DNA from: Candidatus Eiseniibacteriota bacterium
GTDB taxonomy: Bacteria; Eisenbacteria; RBG-16-71-46; CAIMUX01; WJJG01
Length of the DNA stretch: 64,000 nucleotides
Assembly (NCBI GenBank): GCA_023129715.1
Contig: JAGMBO010000023.1
Coordinates: 1 to 64,000, forward strand
Reading direction: 5' to 3'
The position numbers and the translations under genes were made by a program. The notes beneath the pieces are model-generated. The model made no database searches. It worked only from the letters and a program-made list of their open reading frames with translations, and was not told where the DNA came from. Below, piece after piece: positions 17,629-24,911 of the stretch. Positions within the stretch are counted from its first letter, which is position 1. Each line of letters opens with the position of its first letter.

Positions 17629-18741
17629 ATGAGCACTCCGATCAAGCAGACGGCGATGTGGGCGCTGCTGGCGGCGGGGATTCTTGCTCTAGGACCGGCG
17701 GCCGCCCCGGCGGGGGCGATCGATCTCGATGAGATTCTGCGCCTGGAGCGCGCTGGGGTCAGTGAGGAGACGATCCTGAAGGTGGTCGAGGTCGACCAGG
17801 CCTTCTTCTACCTGAGTGTCGATGACATCATCGATCTGAAAGATGCCGGCGCCAGCGAGTGGTTCATCCGCGAGCTGATGGAGACGCCCGAGCGCTTCGG
17901 CGCGACTGCCGAGGCCGACTACTACTACGACGTCGACCCTGCCTGGAACGAGGCCTACGACGACAGCGATCTCTACGCCGACTACGTCTCGATCGGCATC
18001 GACGACTACGAGACTGTCTTCGTCCACCACTACTACGATCCCTTTGCCTACCACTGGTATCCCTGGCCGCGTCTCTATGTCTACTACTCCCCCTTCTGGT
18101 GGTCGCACTCCGGCTTCTACTATGCCGGCCACTGGAGCCGGGACTGGTGGGATCCGTGGAACCCCTGCTATCGGTATTGCGACTATCGCTACGGCTGGCG
18201 CCGCCATTTCGGTCCGTCGCACACCCGCGAACACAGCGGTCGGAGCTGGCACAGCATCGACCGGCGCGCGACCCGAGAGCGAGACGGACGGCAGCGGGCG
18301 GTTCTCCACCAGGCGGGCCTGACCCAACCCCGGGCCCGGGTGATCGATCGCAGCCGGCTGCTGAGTGACACCCACCGGCAAACCCGCGCCCGTCCGGTCG
18401 GCGCGCGCAATCTTGAGCGTCCCGCCTACCGGGGATCTTCCGAGAGGAGCAACCGCCTGGTGCGCGCTCCCGTGCGCACTGGGGAGCGTGCGGCCTCGCG
18501 CTCGCGGATCGTCCGTCGCGCCCCCGAAACCCGTGAGCAGCGGGCCCCGCGCAGCGAATACCGCGGCGCGGAACGCTCGCGTGCGGCCACACGGGCGAGA
18601 TCGCCGCGCGCGACAACGGTGACCCGTTCGCCGCGACAACCGTCGGCGCCGCGCGCGACCGCCCCGCCGGCCAGCAGTTCGCGGTCTTCCTCGAGCAACA
18701 GCGGGACGAAGCAGGATCCGCCGCCCTCACGCCGGCGCTAG
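17629..18741 (+). CDS. exported Tyr/Trp-rich protein with Arg/Ser-rich tail
   Basis: About 370 residues. A signal peptide (MWALLAAGILALGPAAAPAGA) is followed by two short helical 'LDEILRLERAGVSEETILK' / 'LSVDDIIDLKDAGASEWFI' repeats of the kind found in SHOCT-like exported proteins. The middle (about 95-190) is extremely rich in Tyr, Trp, Asp and His (EADYYYDVDPAWNEAYDDSD, FAYHWYPWPRLYVYYSPFWW). The last 170 residues are Arg/Ser/Ala-rich, basic and low in complexity. The start could also be GTG 9 bases earlier. The role is unknown; an aromatic adhesive or envelope-surface protein is one possibility. Confidence 0.7.
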   Translation: MSTPIKQTAMWALLAAGILALGPAAAPAGAIDLDEILRLERAGVSEETILKVVEVDQAFFYLSVDDIIDLKDAGASEWFIRELMETPERFGATAEADYYYDVDPAWNEAYDDSDLYADYVSIGIDDYETVFVHHYYDPFAYHWYPWPRLYVYYSPFWWSHSGFYYAGHWSRDWWDPWNPCYRYCDYRYGWRRHFGPSHTREHSGRSWHSIDRRATRERDGRQRAVLHQAGLTQPRARVIDRSRLLSDTHRQTRARPVGARNLERPAYRGSSERSNRLVRAPVRTGERAASRSRIVRRAPETREQRAPRSEYRGAERSRAATRARSPRATTVTRSPRQPSAPRATAPPASSSRSSSSNSGTKQDPPPSRRR

Positions 18742-18781
18742 GACAAGTCGGGCCACACTCGCCCAGCGGGGTTGCTGAGGC

Positions 18782-20269
18782 TTATTCGAGGGCGCGCCAC
18801 GAAACGACCGTGACTCCTCCGAGTGCCACCGAAACCGTCAGCTCTCGCCGCTCCAGCGAGCGCCCCTCTCGATCCCGGGCATCCATTGTGAGGCGGTAGT
18901 CACCCGCCGGAAGCTCGATGCGGGAAACCTGAATCTCGGCCGGCAGCAGCAGCCAGGAGCGCGTGTCGGCCTTCTCGGTCGCCACCCCGGTCAAATTGGC
19001 CAACACCCCCGCCCACGATCCGATTCCGCGCTCGGCCTGGCGCGTGGCCACGTATTTCAGCAACGCTCGGGCAAAGGTCCTCGCCAGCCGGCCCGGCCAT
19101 TGCGCCTCGAAGGCCTTGCGGGTTCGCTGCGCGAGATCATCGAGCACCATGGTGGTGCCTTCCGGCGGCGCCCCCCCCCGCGGGAGCAACCCGGGCTCCG
19201 TCGGGGCCAGGCGCCACGTACACGCGACCACCTCGGCAGCGGACTCCTCGACGAGGAGCGGGATGGCGGCATCGATGAAGTAGTCGATTTCCACCGGGGC
19301 GGGCGCCCAGCTCCCATGGCGACGGTGGAAGCGGTAGCGGTCCCCCAGCGTCCGGCCCAGCGCAAGGGCGCCTTCGTGATCCCGGCCTTGCGAATCGTTG
19401 CTGAAAATCGGCACGCGCACGTGCTCACTCACCTTGTGGGGCACCCAGCCCGACTCGAAGAGCAGCAGCAGACTCCCGCCGCGTTCCCCGTCAGCGGCCG
19501 CGCGAGGCGGTGTCGAGAGCCCCATCTCGTCGAAGACGAGTGCATCGAGCGTGATGCCGGCTCGGTCCGCCGCCCGCTGCAAGTCCCTAGACAGCCACGC
19601 GGGCGGCGGACCGCCGCCCGAACGCGCTGCATCCCCCCAAACCTCTCCGGCTCGCCGGTATGCAATCAGGGCAGCATTCCATTCCCCCGCCGACTCGAGG
19701 ATCACCCCGGTGACATAGTGCAGGAACGGATCGTCGCCCTGGTAGGGATCAGACTCCTCATCGCGCACGCGGGTCAGGCGCAACGCGAGCCGGCGGGCCT
19801 CGACGACCGCCGACGCCCGCTCGTCCATCGCGAAGAAGTTCAGCATGCGATAGAAGTGCAGGTAGTTCGCCTCGAAGATCTCCCCCCGGTAGGCCTCCTG
19901 CTCATCATCGACCAGGAAGGTCAGCACCCGCTCGCTGAGACTGATCGTGTAGAGATCCTCGATGCGGATCTCAGCTGCCCCCAGCTCCTCGTTGCTGGCG
20001 GGATAGTCCCGACCCAGACGCAGGAGCAAGCCCCGCTCGAGATGGTAGAGCACCTCCCCGGGATTCGTCTCGCCGGTCACCCGCGCGAGGGCCGCCTCCA
20101 GCTCACCGCGGGCGACCTTGGCCCGCAGATCGCCCAGACGGGTCGTGTAAGAGGCACAGCCGCACACCAGGCCGGCCACCAGGCCGGCCACCAGGACGAC
20201 CGCCAGCCAGGCGGCCCGCCGCGGCGCCCCCCGCGCTCCGACCGGAAGCTCTCGATTCGCAATCAGCAT
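18782..20269 (-). CDS. COG3014-like TPR lipoprotein, partner of LpoB
   Basis: A 495-residue envelope lipoprotein. A hydrophobic signal (LAVVLVAGLVAGLVCGCAS) ends at a Cys, followed by helical TPR-like segments (EAALARVTGETNPGEVLYHL, DPFLHYVTGVILESAGEWNA) and a C-terminal beta domain (VSRIELPAGDYRLTMDARD). This is the COG3014 type, typically found beside LpoB-like lipoproteins. It begins 7 bp after the LpoB-like stop, so the two are surely one operon. The pair probably acts at the outer membrane on penicillin-binding-protein activity. That is inference from the neighbour, not a proven function. Confidence 0.75.
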   Translation of the reverse strand: MLIANRELPVGARGAPRRAAWLAVVLVAGLVAGLVCGCASYTTRLGDLRAKVARGELEAALARVTGETNPGEVLYHLERGLLLRLGRDYPASNEELGAAEIRIEDLYTISLSERVLTFLVDDEQEAYRGEIFEANYLHFYRMLNFFAMDERASAVVEARRLALRLTRVRDEESDPYQGDDPFLHYVTGVILESAGEWNAALIAYRRAGEVWGDAARSGGGPPPAWLSRDLQRAADRAGITLDALVFDEMGLSTPPRAAADGERGGSLLLLFESGWVPHKVSEHVRVPIFSNDSQGRDHEGALALGRTLGDRYRFHRRHGSWAPAPVEIDYFIDAAIPLLVEESAAEVVACTWRLAPTEPGLLPRGGAPPEGTTMVLDDLAQRTRKAFEAQWPGRLARTFARALLKYVATRQAERGIGSWAGVLANLTGVATEKADTRSWLLLPAEIQVSRIELPAGDYRLTMDARDREGRSLERRELTVSVALGGVTVVSWRALE

Positions 20270-20276
20270 GCGCGCG

Positions 20277-20921
20277 TCACGGGGTGTACTGGCTGCGCCC
20301 GATATGCTTCTTGATCTTGTGCTGGCCCAACCAGACCTTCTGATTCGTTTCGATGTCCATCAGGGCCAGATCGATCTGGTAGAAAACGACCTTCTCCCCT
20401 CCGCTCTGGTCGGTGATCGTGTTGATCGTGCCGCTGAGCATGTAGTCGGCGCCCAGTTCCCGGCCGATCTCCTTGACGGTCGCCTCGCTCGCGTTGGCCC
20501 ACTGGTCGGCTCGCTCAAGCCGCAGGTCGCCCCGTTCGTCGGCCCGGGCGACGACCTTCGCCCGGCCCGAGTTGACCAGGGCGCGCTCGATGTCGGCGAC
20601 GAAGGTCCCCGTCGCGATGTGCTCGGTTCCCAGATTGCGGATCGCCCCAGCGATCACGATCGGCACGGTGCCCCCGTGCTGCTGGAGGTGCTCGGTCAGC
20701 CAGGGATGGTTGAGGCCGTCGACGATCATCGCCTCGGCGACTTCGCGTGAGTCGCGGTCGTTCCACCGCCCCGAGAGGTCGATGGTCGTATCCGGATCGA
20801 GTCGCGTGACCTTCGGACCGCGCGCGCCGCAACTCGACAGGAGCAACAGCACGAAGCTCAATCCGACGAGCGAACACCACCACTTCCGGCGTCTCTCTCC
20901 ACTAGTCCAACGCCCGTTCAT
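20277..20921 (-). CDS. lpoB: penicillin-binding protein activator LpoB-like lipoprotein
   Basis: A 214-residue lipoprotein with the lipobox LSSC after SFVLLLLSSCG. The mature domain matches LpoB: a conserved start (DLSGRWNDRDSREVAEAMI), ELGADYMLSGTINTITDQSG, VVFYQIDLALMDIETNQKVW and the ending KKHIGRSQYTP. The start is the ATG of MNGRWTSGERRRK, with GGGAGG upstream; the frame is open further but lacks a ribosome site. In enterobacteria LpoB activates PBP1b from the outer membrane. The cognate PBP is not in this window. Confidence 0.88.
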   Translation of the reverse strand: MNGRWTSGERRRKWWCSLVGLSFVLLLLSSCGARGPKVTRLDPDTTIDLSGRWNDRDSREVAEAMIVDGLNHPWLTEHLQQHGGTVPIVIAGAIRNLGTEHIATGTFVADIERALVNSGRAKVVARADERGDLRLERADQWANASEATVKEIGRELGADYMLSGTINTITDQSGGEKVVFYQIDLALMDIETNQKVWLGQHKIKKHIGRSQYTP

Positions 20922-21108
20922 CTCTTCGATCCTCCCATGTTGGAAACGCGGCCTCCCACCGCAGGCCATCGAATCGCACCGCGCGGCAACCGTGTGCACT
21001 GCGCCGCCACGCAGGAAATCACACACCTCATTTGCTCTTGGCATTCTGTTTGCCGAGCATGGCACTGTGTCAAGCAACAAAAGAGCCGCTCTTGGTGCGG
21101 GTTTTCGC

Positions 21109-21137
21109 TTGACGATTGGGAGCGAATTTCCTACTAT
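21109..21137 (+). promoter_or_regulatory. strong sigma-70-type promoter TTGACG-17-TACTAT
   Basis: TTGACG (21109-21114) and TACTAT (21132-21137) are separated by 17 bases in locally AT-richer DNA, the best canonical match in the window. Transcription from about 21144 would give a leader of about 165 bases before the GT2 gene. Confidence 0.7.
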
Positions 21138-21150
21138 GCGGTGCATTGGG

Positions 21151-21251
21151 GTCGCCTGCCGAGGCCTGCGGATGGAGGTGGAAACGCAGCCGACCGGCCC
21201 CTGGGCACAAGAACTGACACCGTGCGCAGCCAGATTCATGCCGGCAGGGAC
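21151..21251 (+). ncRNA. candidate structured 5' leader of the GT2 gene
   Basis: Downstream of the promoter, 21151-21161 (GTCGCCTGCCG) pairs with 21242-21251 (CGGCAGGGAC) with one bulged G. It encloses two hairpins: 21163-21170 with 21185-21191 (7 bp, 14-base loop), and 21201-21208 with 21222-21233 (8 bp, internal GCAG bulge). The closing stem plus two-arm layout resembles a cis-regulatory RNA, but it matches no riboswitch I recognise. The ribosome site lies 45 bases later. The fold was found by eye. Confidence 0.35.
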
Positions 21252-21307
21252 GAGAAGAAAGCCAACTCGATGAACGTGATATAACCCTTCAAGGAGGGAG
21301 GGGGCGC

Positions 21308-22288
21308 ATGGTTCGTGTGAGTGTTGTTATTCCTGTTCACAACCGACGGGACATGGTCGTCGAAGCCCTTGAATCCGTCTTGGCCCAATCCTATCGCCAC
21401 TTCGAGATCGTCGTCTCCGATGACGGCTCCACCGATCGAACCCCGGCGCAAGTCTTCGCTACTCTCGGCGCCGAGCCGCGCGCGATCGAGATTCTCGAAC
21501 AGATGAACCCGGGATCGATCCGTCCCTTCGGTCACGTCTTCAGCCATGGCGAGAACACCATTCAGTATCACTACAGTCACAATCGCGGCCTCAGTGCCGC
21601 CCGCAACCGAGGCGTGCGTCATGCCCGCGGCTACTATGTCGCCTTTCTCGAGGCCGAGGATCTCTGGGATCCGACCCACCTCGAGACCCACATGGCGTTC
21701 CTCGACAGTCATCCCGATGCCTACATCTCGCACGTCGCCGAACGTCCCGCGAAGGGAGGACGCCGCGGGCGCCGGGCGCACAAGACGCCCCCCTCCTCCG
21801 GCTGGATCTTCGAGCAGGCGCTCACTGCGGCGCCGGTAACGATTTCCTCCGCCGTCGTGCACCGCTCCTGTTTCAACGAGTGCGGTTTCTTCGACGAGAA
21901 CCTGCCCGCCTGTGAAGACTACGACCTCTGGCTCCGCTTGGCGGCCCGCCATCCGATCCACTTCCTCGATGGCGGTGTTGCCGTCACCCGCCGGTCGACG
22001 CGCCTCGACAGCCCATCCCGCGGCTGGAGCTGGGAGCGCTTCCGGGTCTATGCGCTCGAGAAGGCCTTCCAGGGCGGGCAGCTCGATGCCGAGCAGCGCC
22101 TGCTGGTCGCCCAGGAGATCGTGCGCAAGTGCGAGCGGTTGGTCGAGGGATTCCGCCGCCAGAAGAGCGACGAGCGTTCCAATTTCTACGAGCGCAAACG
22201 GCGCCGCTTCGCCCAGGAAGTGCGCAAGCTGCGCGCCTCGCAGATCGCACAACGGCCCCGGCCCGATCCAGCCGGCGTGCTCACCTAG
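21308..22288 (+). CDS. GT2 family glycosyltransferase
   Basis: Transfers a sugar from a nucleotide donor in the cytoplasm. The GT-A fold is clear: VSVVIPVHNRRDMVVEALES, FEIVVSDDGSTDRTP, HNRGLSAARNRGVRHARG. The usual DxD metal motif appears as EAED in YYVAFLEAEDLWDP, a shifted or variant site. The ED/W acceptor region FDENLPACEDYDLWLRLAAR is intact. The last 80 residues form a basic helix tail. The start is an ATG behind GGAGGGAGG. The gene is isolated, so its product (envelope or surface glycan) is not set by context. Confidence 0.9.
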   Translation: MVRVSVVIPVHNRRDMVVEALESVLAQSYRHFEIVVSDDGSTDRTPAQVFATLGAEPRAIEILEQMNPGSIRPFGHVFSHGENTIQYHYSHNRGLSAARNRGVRHARGYYVAFLEAEDLWDPTHLETHMAFLDSHPDAYISHVAERPAKGGRRGRRAHKTPPSSGWIFEQALTAAPVTISSAVVHRSCFNECGFFDENLPACEDYDLWLRLAARHPIHFLDGGVAVTRRSTRLDSPSRGWSWERFRVYALEKAFQGGQLDAEQRLLVAQEIVRKCERLVEGFRRQKSDERSNFYERKRRRFAQEVRKLRASQIAQRPRPDPAGVLT

Positions 22289-22318
22289 CCGCCCAGCGAA
22301 GCATCGGGGTTATCGACC

Positions 22319-22485
22319 GGGCCACGGCGCCGCCTGGAGGCTGCGGGACCGGCGCGCGCCGGGGCGAACCACTCTCAGGAGCGTGCGCTTTGGGTCGGCT
22401 TCGCGCGCGGCACTTCCGTGCGCACCGCAGGGGCAAGGGCCGCGCGGCGGACACATCCCTCCGCCCCCAGACGGCTCCGTGGCCC
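22319..22485 (-). repeat. structured intergenic element, copy A
   Basis: A 167-bp unit between converging stops. Its ends are a perfect 9-bp inverted repeat (GGGCCACGG / CCGTGGCCC) that continues inward as 4+4 more pairs with two mismatches. Inside, read on the minus strand, are three blocks shared with the copy at 54558-54728: GGGATGTGTCCGCCGCGCGG, then a 32-base block starting CGCGCGAAGCCGACCCAA (29 of 32 identical), then GGCGCGCGCCGGTCCCGCAG. The spacers (32 and 14 bases) have the same length but different sequence. It could be a mobile palindromic unit or a structured RNA. Confidence 0.75.
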
Positions 22486-22528
22486 GTGCGCCGAATCGTG
22501 GCTCCGGCGCAGACGCTGAGATTGTCCT

Positions 22529-23677
22529 CTATTTCACCGCCGAGATGATCCCCTTGGAGATGATCAGCCGCTGGATTTGGCTCGTTCCCTCGTAGATCTG
22601 GAAGATCTTGGCATCGCGCATCAGCTTCTCGACCGGGTATTCCTTGTTGAACCCGTAGCCACCGAAGATCTGAACGGCATCCGTGCAGACGCGCATTGCC
22701 GTGTCCGCGGCGAAGCACTTCGCACAGGCCGCCTCGTAGGAGTTCTTCTTGCCCCGATCATAGAGGTCGGCGGCGCGCCAGACGAGCAGCCGGGCGGCAT
22801 CGAGATCCTTGGCCATGTCCGCGATCATGAAGGCGATCGCCTGGTGGCGCTGGATGGCAACGCCGAAGGCATGGCGTTCCTTGGCATAGCGAATCGCATG
22901 CTCCATCGCCGCCCGCCCGACCCCGACCGCACCGGCCGCCACCGGCGGACGCGTGTGATCGAAGGCGGCCATCGCCAACAGCCAACCCCTGCCCTCCGGG
23001 CCGATACGATTTTCCTCGGGCACGACGACATCCTCGAAGGTGATCGATCGGGTGTCGGAGGCCCGCTGGCCCATGTTGTTTTCCTTCTTCCCGACCGTCA
23101 CCCCGGGGAGATCGGAAGGCACGATGAAGGCGCTCATCCCGCGAATCCCGGCATCCTTGTTCGTGTAGGCGAGCACGAAGAACCAGTCGGCCACTCCCGC
23201 GCCGCTGATCCACATCTTCTGCCCATTGATCACGTACTCGCCCTTCTTCTTGACCGCGGTTGTCTTGATGCCCTGTACATCACTGCCCGCATCGGGCTCG
23301 GTGACCCCATAGGCGGCGAAGCGGAGTTCCTTGGTCATCGGGGTGATCCACTTCTTCTTCTGCTCTTCGGTGGCACCGGTGAGCAGCGGGGCGGTCGCCA
23401 GGGTATTGACCGTCAGCGCCGTGCTGATCCCGCTGCAAGCGGCCGCCAGCTCCTCGCCGATCAAGCACTCCATCAGCCCCGACATCCCGGGACCGCCATA
23501 GGCCTCCGGAATCCCCGGATCGAGCAGGCCGACCTCGAAGGCCTTCTCGCAGATCCCGCGCGGAAACTCGCCGGTTTCATCGTGGTATGCGGCCAGGGGC
23601 GCGATCTCGTTCCGCGCGAAGTCCCGTGCCAGTTCCTGGACCATGCGTTGCTCTTCGTTGAGTTCGAAACTAACCAT
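22529..23677 (-). CDS. acyl-CoA dehydrogenase (short/medium-chain type)
   Basis: FAD enzyme that introduces the alpha-beta double bond in fatty-acid or amino-acid-derived acyl-CoA. A full 382-residue ACAD: EEQRMVQELARDFARNEIAP, YGVTEPDAGSDVQGIKTTA, the middle beta domain (YVINGQKMWISGAGVADWFF), FGGYGFNKEYPVEKLMRDAK and the catalytic Glu in YEGTSQIQR near residue 366. The position of this Glu fits the butyryl/short-medium-chain group, not the isovaleryl type. Electrons would pass to ETF; no etfAB is in the window, but a membrane Fe-S oxidoreductase that could take ETF electrons lies 8 kb away. Confidence 0.93.
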   Translation of the reverse strand: MVSFELNEEQRMVQELARDFARNEIAPLAAYHDETGEFPRGICEKAFEVGLLDPGIPEAYGGPGMSGLMECLIGEELAAACSGISTALTVNTLATAPLLTGATEEQKKKWITPMTKELRFAAYGVTEPDAGSDVQGIKTTAVKKKGEYVINGQKMWISGAGVADWFFVLAYTNKDAGIRGMSAFIVPSDLPGVTVGKKENNMGQRASDTRSITFEDVVVPEENRIGPEGRGWLLAMAAFDHTRPPVAAGAVGVGRAAMEHAIRYAKERHAFGVAIQRHQAIAFMIADMAKDLDAARLLVWRAADLYDRGKKNSYEAACAKCFAADTAMRVCTDAVQIFGGYGFNKEYPVEKLMRDAKIFQIYEGTSQIQRLIISKGIISAVK

Positions 23678-23754
23678 CCTTGCGCTCCTTCCCCCTTGCC
23701 TCGGCCGCCATGCCTGCGCCGCGAGCTTCGTGTCACTCCGTACGGAATGGGAGC

Positions 23755-23783
23755 ATTATAGGGAGCAGGCCCGCCTCCCTCAA
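23755..23783 (-). promoter_or_regulatory. promoter TTGAGG-17-TATAAT for the acyl-CoA dehydrogenase
   Basis: On the minus strand TTGAGG (23783-23778) is followed after 17 bases by a perfect TATAAT (23760-23755), about 80 bases before the start codon. Four tandem repeats begin one base upstream of the -35. Confidence 0.65.
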
Positions 23784-23784
23784 G

Positions 23785-23841
23785 ATCAGGAACCTACCAT
23801 CAGGAACTTGCCATCAGGAACCTGCACATAAGGAACCTGCC
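23785..23841. repeat. four tandem 14-15-bp repeats ATCAGGAACCTGCC
   Basis: Copies start at 23785, 23799, 23813 and 23828 (ATCAGGAACCTACC, ATCAGGAACTTGCC, ATCAGGAACCTGCAC, ATAAGGAACCTGCC). They fill the space between the acyl-CoA dehydrogenase -35 and a plus-strand TAGGAT (23866-23871) that could be the -10 for the SDR gene. This suggests binding sites for one regulator serving both directions. The copies touch without spacers, so it is not a CRISPR array. Confidence 0.6.
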
Positions 23842-23917
23842 CTGGCGCCCCCCCCGGTCTCCGGGTAGGATGCGGAACCGAGCACCACGATCGCCGCCGC
23901 AGGGCGAGGAGCAGCGG

Positions 23918-24703
23918 ATGTCACCGCAAACCGACAGGGCTGATGCGGACAAGACCGATGCCGCGGGCGTCAACTGGAGCAGCCAGACGGTCTTGATCAC
24001 CGGCGCCGCCCGGCGGCTCGGGCGCGCCCTGGCCGCGGCCTTGGCCGCCCGTGGCGCGCGGCTCTTGCTCCACTATCACCGCTCGGGAGGGGAAACGCAC
24101 AGCCTCGCCCGCTCGCTCGAGTCGAACGGTGCATCGGTCACGCTCCTGCAAGCCGATCTGCGCCATCCCGAAGAGCAGGAGCGCCTCGCTGCCCAGGCGA
24201 TCGCCGCCGACCCCCCGCCGACCGGCCTGGTCAATAACGCCTCGCTCTACGAGCGATCTCCGCTCGACGACTGGAGCCGTCAGGTCTGGGAAGATCACCT
24301 GGCAATCAACCTGACCGCGCCCGTGTGGCTCGCCGTGCGCCTCGGCCGGGACATGCAGGCCCGGGGCGGCGGCAACATCGTCCAGATCGGCGACTGGTCG
24401 AGCAGGCGGCCCTATCCTCACTATCTCGCCTACACCGTCAGCAAGGGGGGCCTCGAGACCGCCACCCGGGCCCTGGCCCGTGAGCTCGCCCCGCAGGTGC
24501 GGGTCAACCTGCTCGCGCTCGGCCCGATGCTCCTGCCCGAGGAGAGTGGACCAGAGCGCGAGCGGCTCGTGCGCCGTGCCGTCCCCCTGGGGCGCTTGGG
24601 CGGAACGGAGGCCTATGTGGCCGCCGTGCTGTCTCTTCTCGATCCCCGCACCTACGCCACGGGCAGCGTCGTGACCCTCGACGGCGGCCGCAGCCTCACC
24701 TAG
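23918..24703 (+). CDS. SDR oxidoreductase, pteridine reductase/FolM-like
   Basis: A Rossmann short-chain dehydrogenase of 261 residues: cofactor motif VLITGAARRLGRALAAAL, LLQADLRHPEEQ, LVNNASLYERSPLDDW, IVQIGDWSSRRPYPHYLAYT with catalytic Tyr and Lys in AYTVSKGGLET, and the end ATGSVVTLDGGRSL. The GAARRLG turn and IVQIGDW segment resemble the pteridine reductase/FolM group (dihydromonapterin reduction) more than beta-ketoacyl reductases, but the substrate is uncertain. The ATG start is chosen from GAGGAG 7 bases upstream. Confidence 0.82.
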   Translation: MSPQTDRADADKTDAAGVNWSSQTVLITGAARRLGRALAAALAARGARLLLHYHRSGGETHSLARSLESNGASVTLLQADLRHPEEQERLAAQAIAADPPPTGLVNNASLYERSPLDDWSRQVWEDHLAINLTAPVWLAVRLGRDMQARGGGNIVQIGDWSSRRPYPHYLAYTVSKGGLETATRALARELAPQVRVNLLALGPMLLPEESGPERERLVRRAVPLGRLGGTEAYVAAVLSLLDPRTYATGSVVTLDGGRSLT

Positions 24704-24828
24704 ACGTACCCCGAGCCTAAACACCATCTTCGTAGCTCGTTAGAGCGAAAATCGCTGGAGATCCCCTCTGCCGGGACGATCCAGTTCAATAGGCGCGGGG
24801 CCGCGACGGCCACCGGGCCGGCGAAGGG

Positions 24829-24870
24829 CTCATGCATGAGGTAAGACCGCTGACCGCTTGCGGTAAGACC
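24829..24870. promoter_or_regulatory. palindrome and direct repeats upstream of the papain-like gene
   Basis: CTCATGCATGAG (24829-24840) is a perfect 12-bp palindrome. GGTAAGACC occurs twice, at 24840-24848 and 24862-24870, 22 bases apart. The rest of the 208-bp gap holds a small hairpin (GCTC/GAGC near 24736) and no gene. It is a candidate regulator site; no standard promoter was recognised. Confidence 0.35.
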
Positions 24871-24911
24871 CTGTGGATCAGGACTCCTCGCGCCACAACC
24901 TGGGAGCCACG

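Noticed and set aside
21170-21205. Part of the GT2 leader looks like the GEMM (c-di-GMP) riboswitch, with a GGTGG-A-ACGCA-GCC-CCGGCC run
   Set aside because: The tetraloop, receptor and second arm of GEMM-I are not present, and the pairing I see is different.
23785-23841. A small CRISPR-like array
   Set aside because: The 14-15-bp units are contiguous with no spacers, and no cas genes are nearby. They fit operator repeats better.
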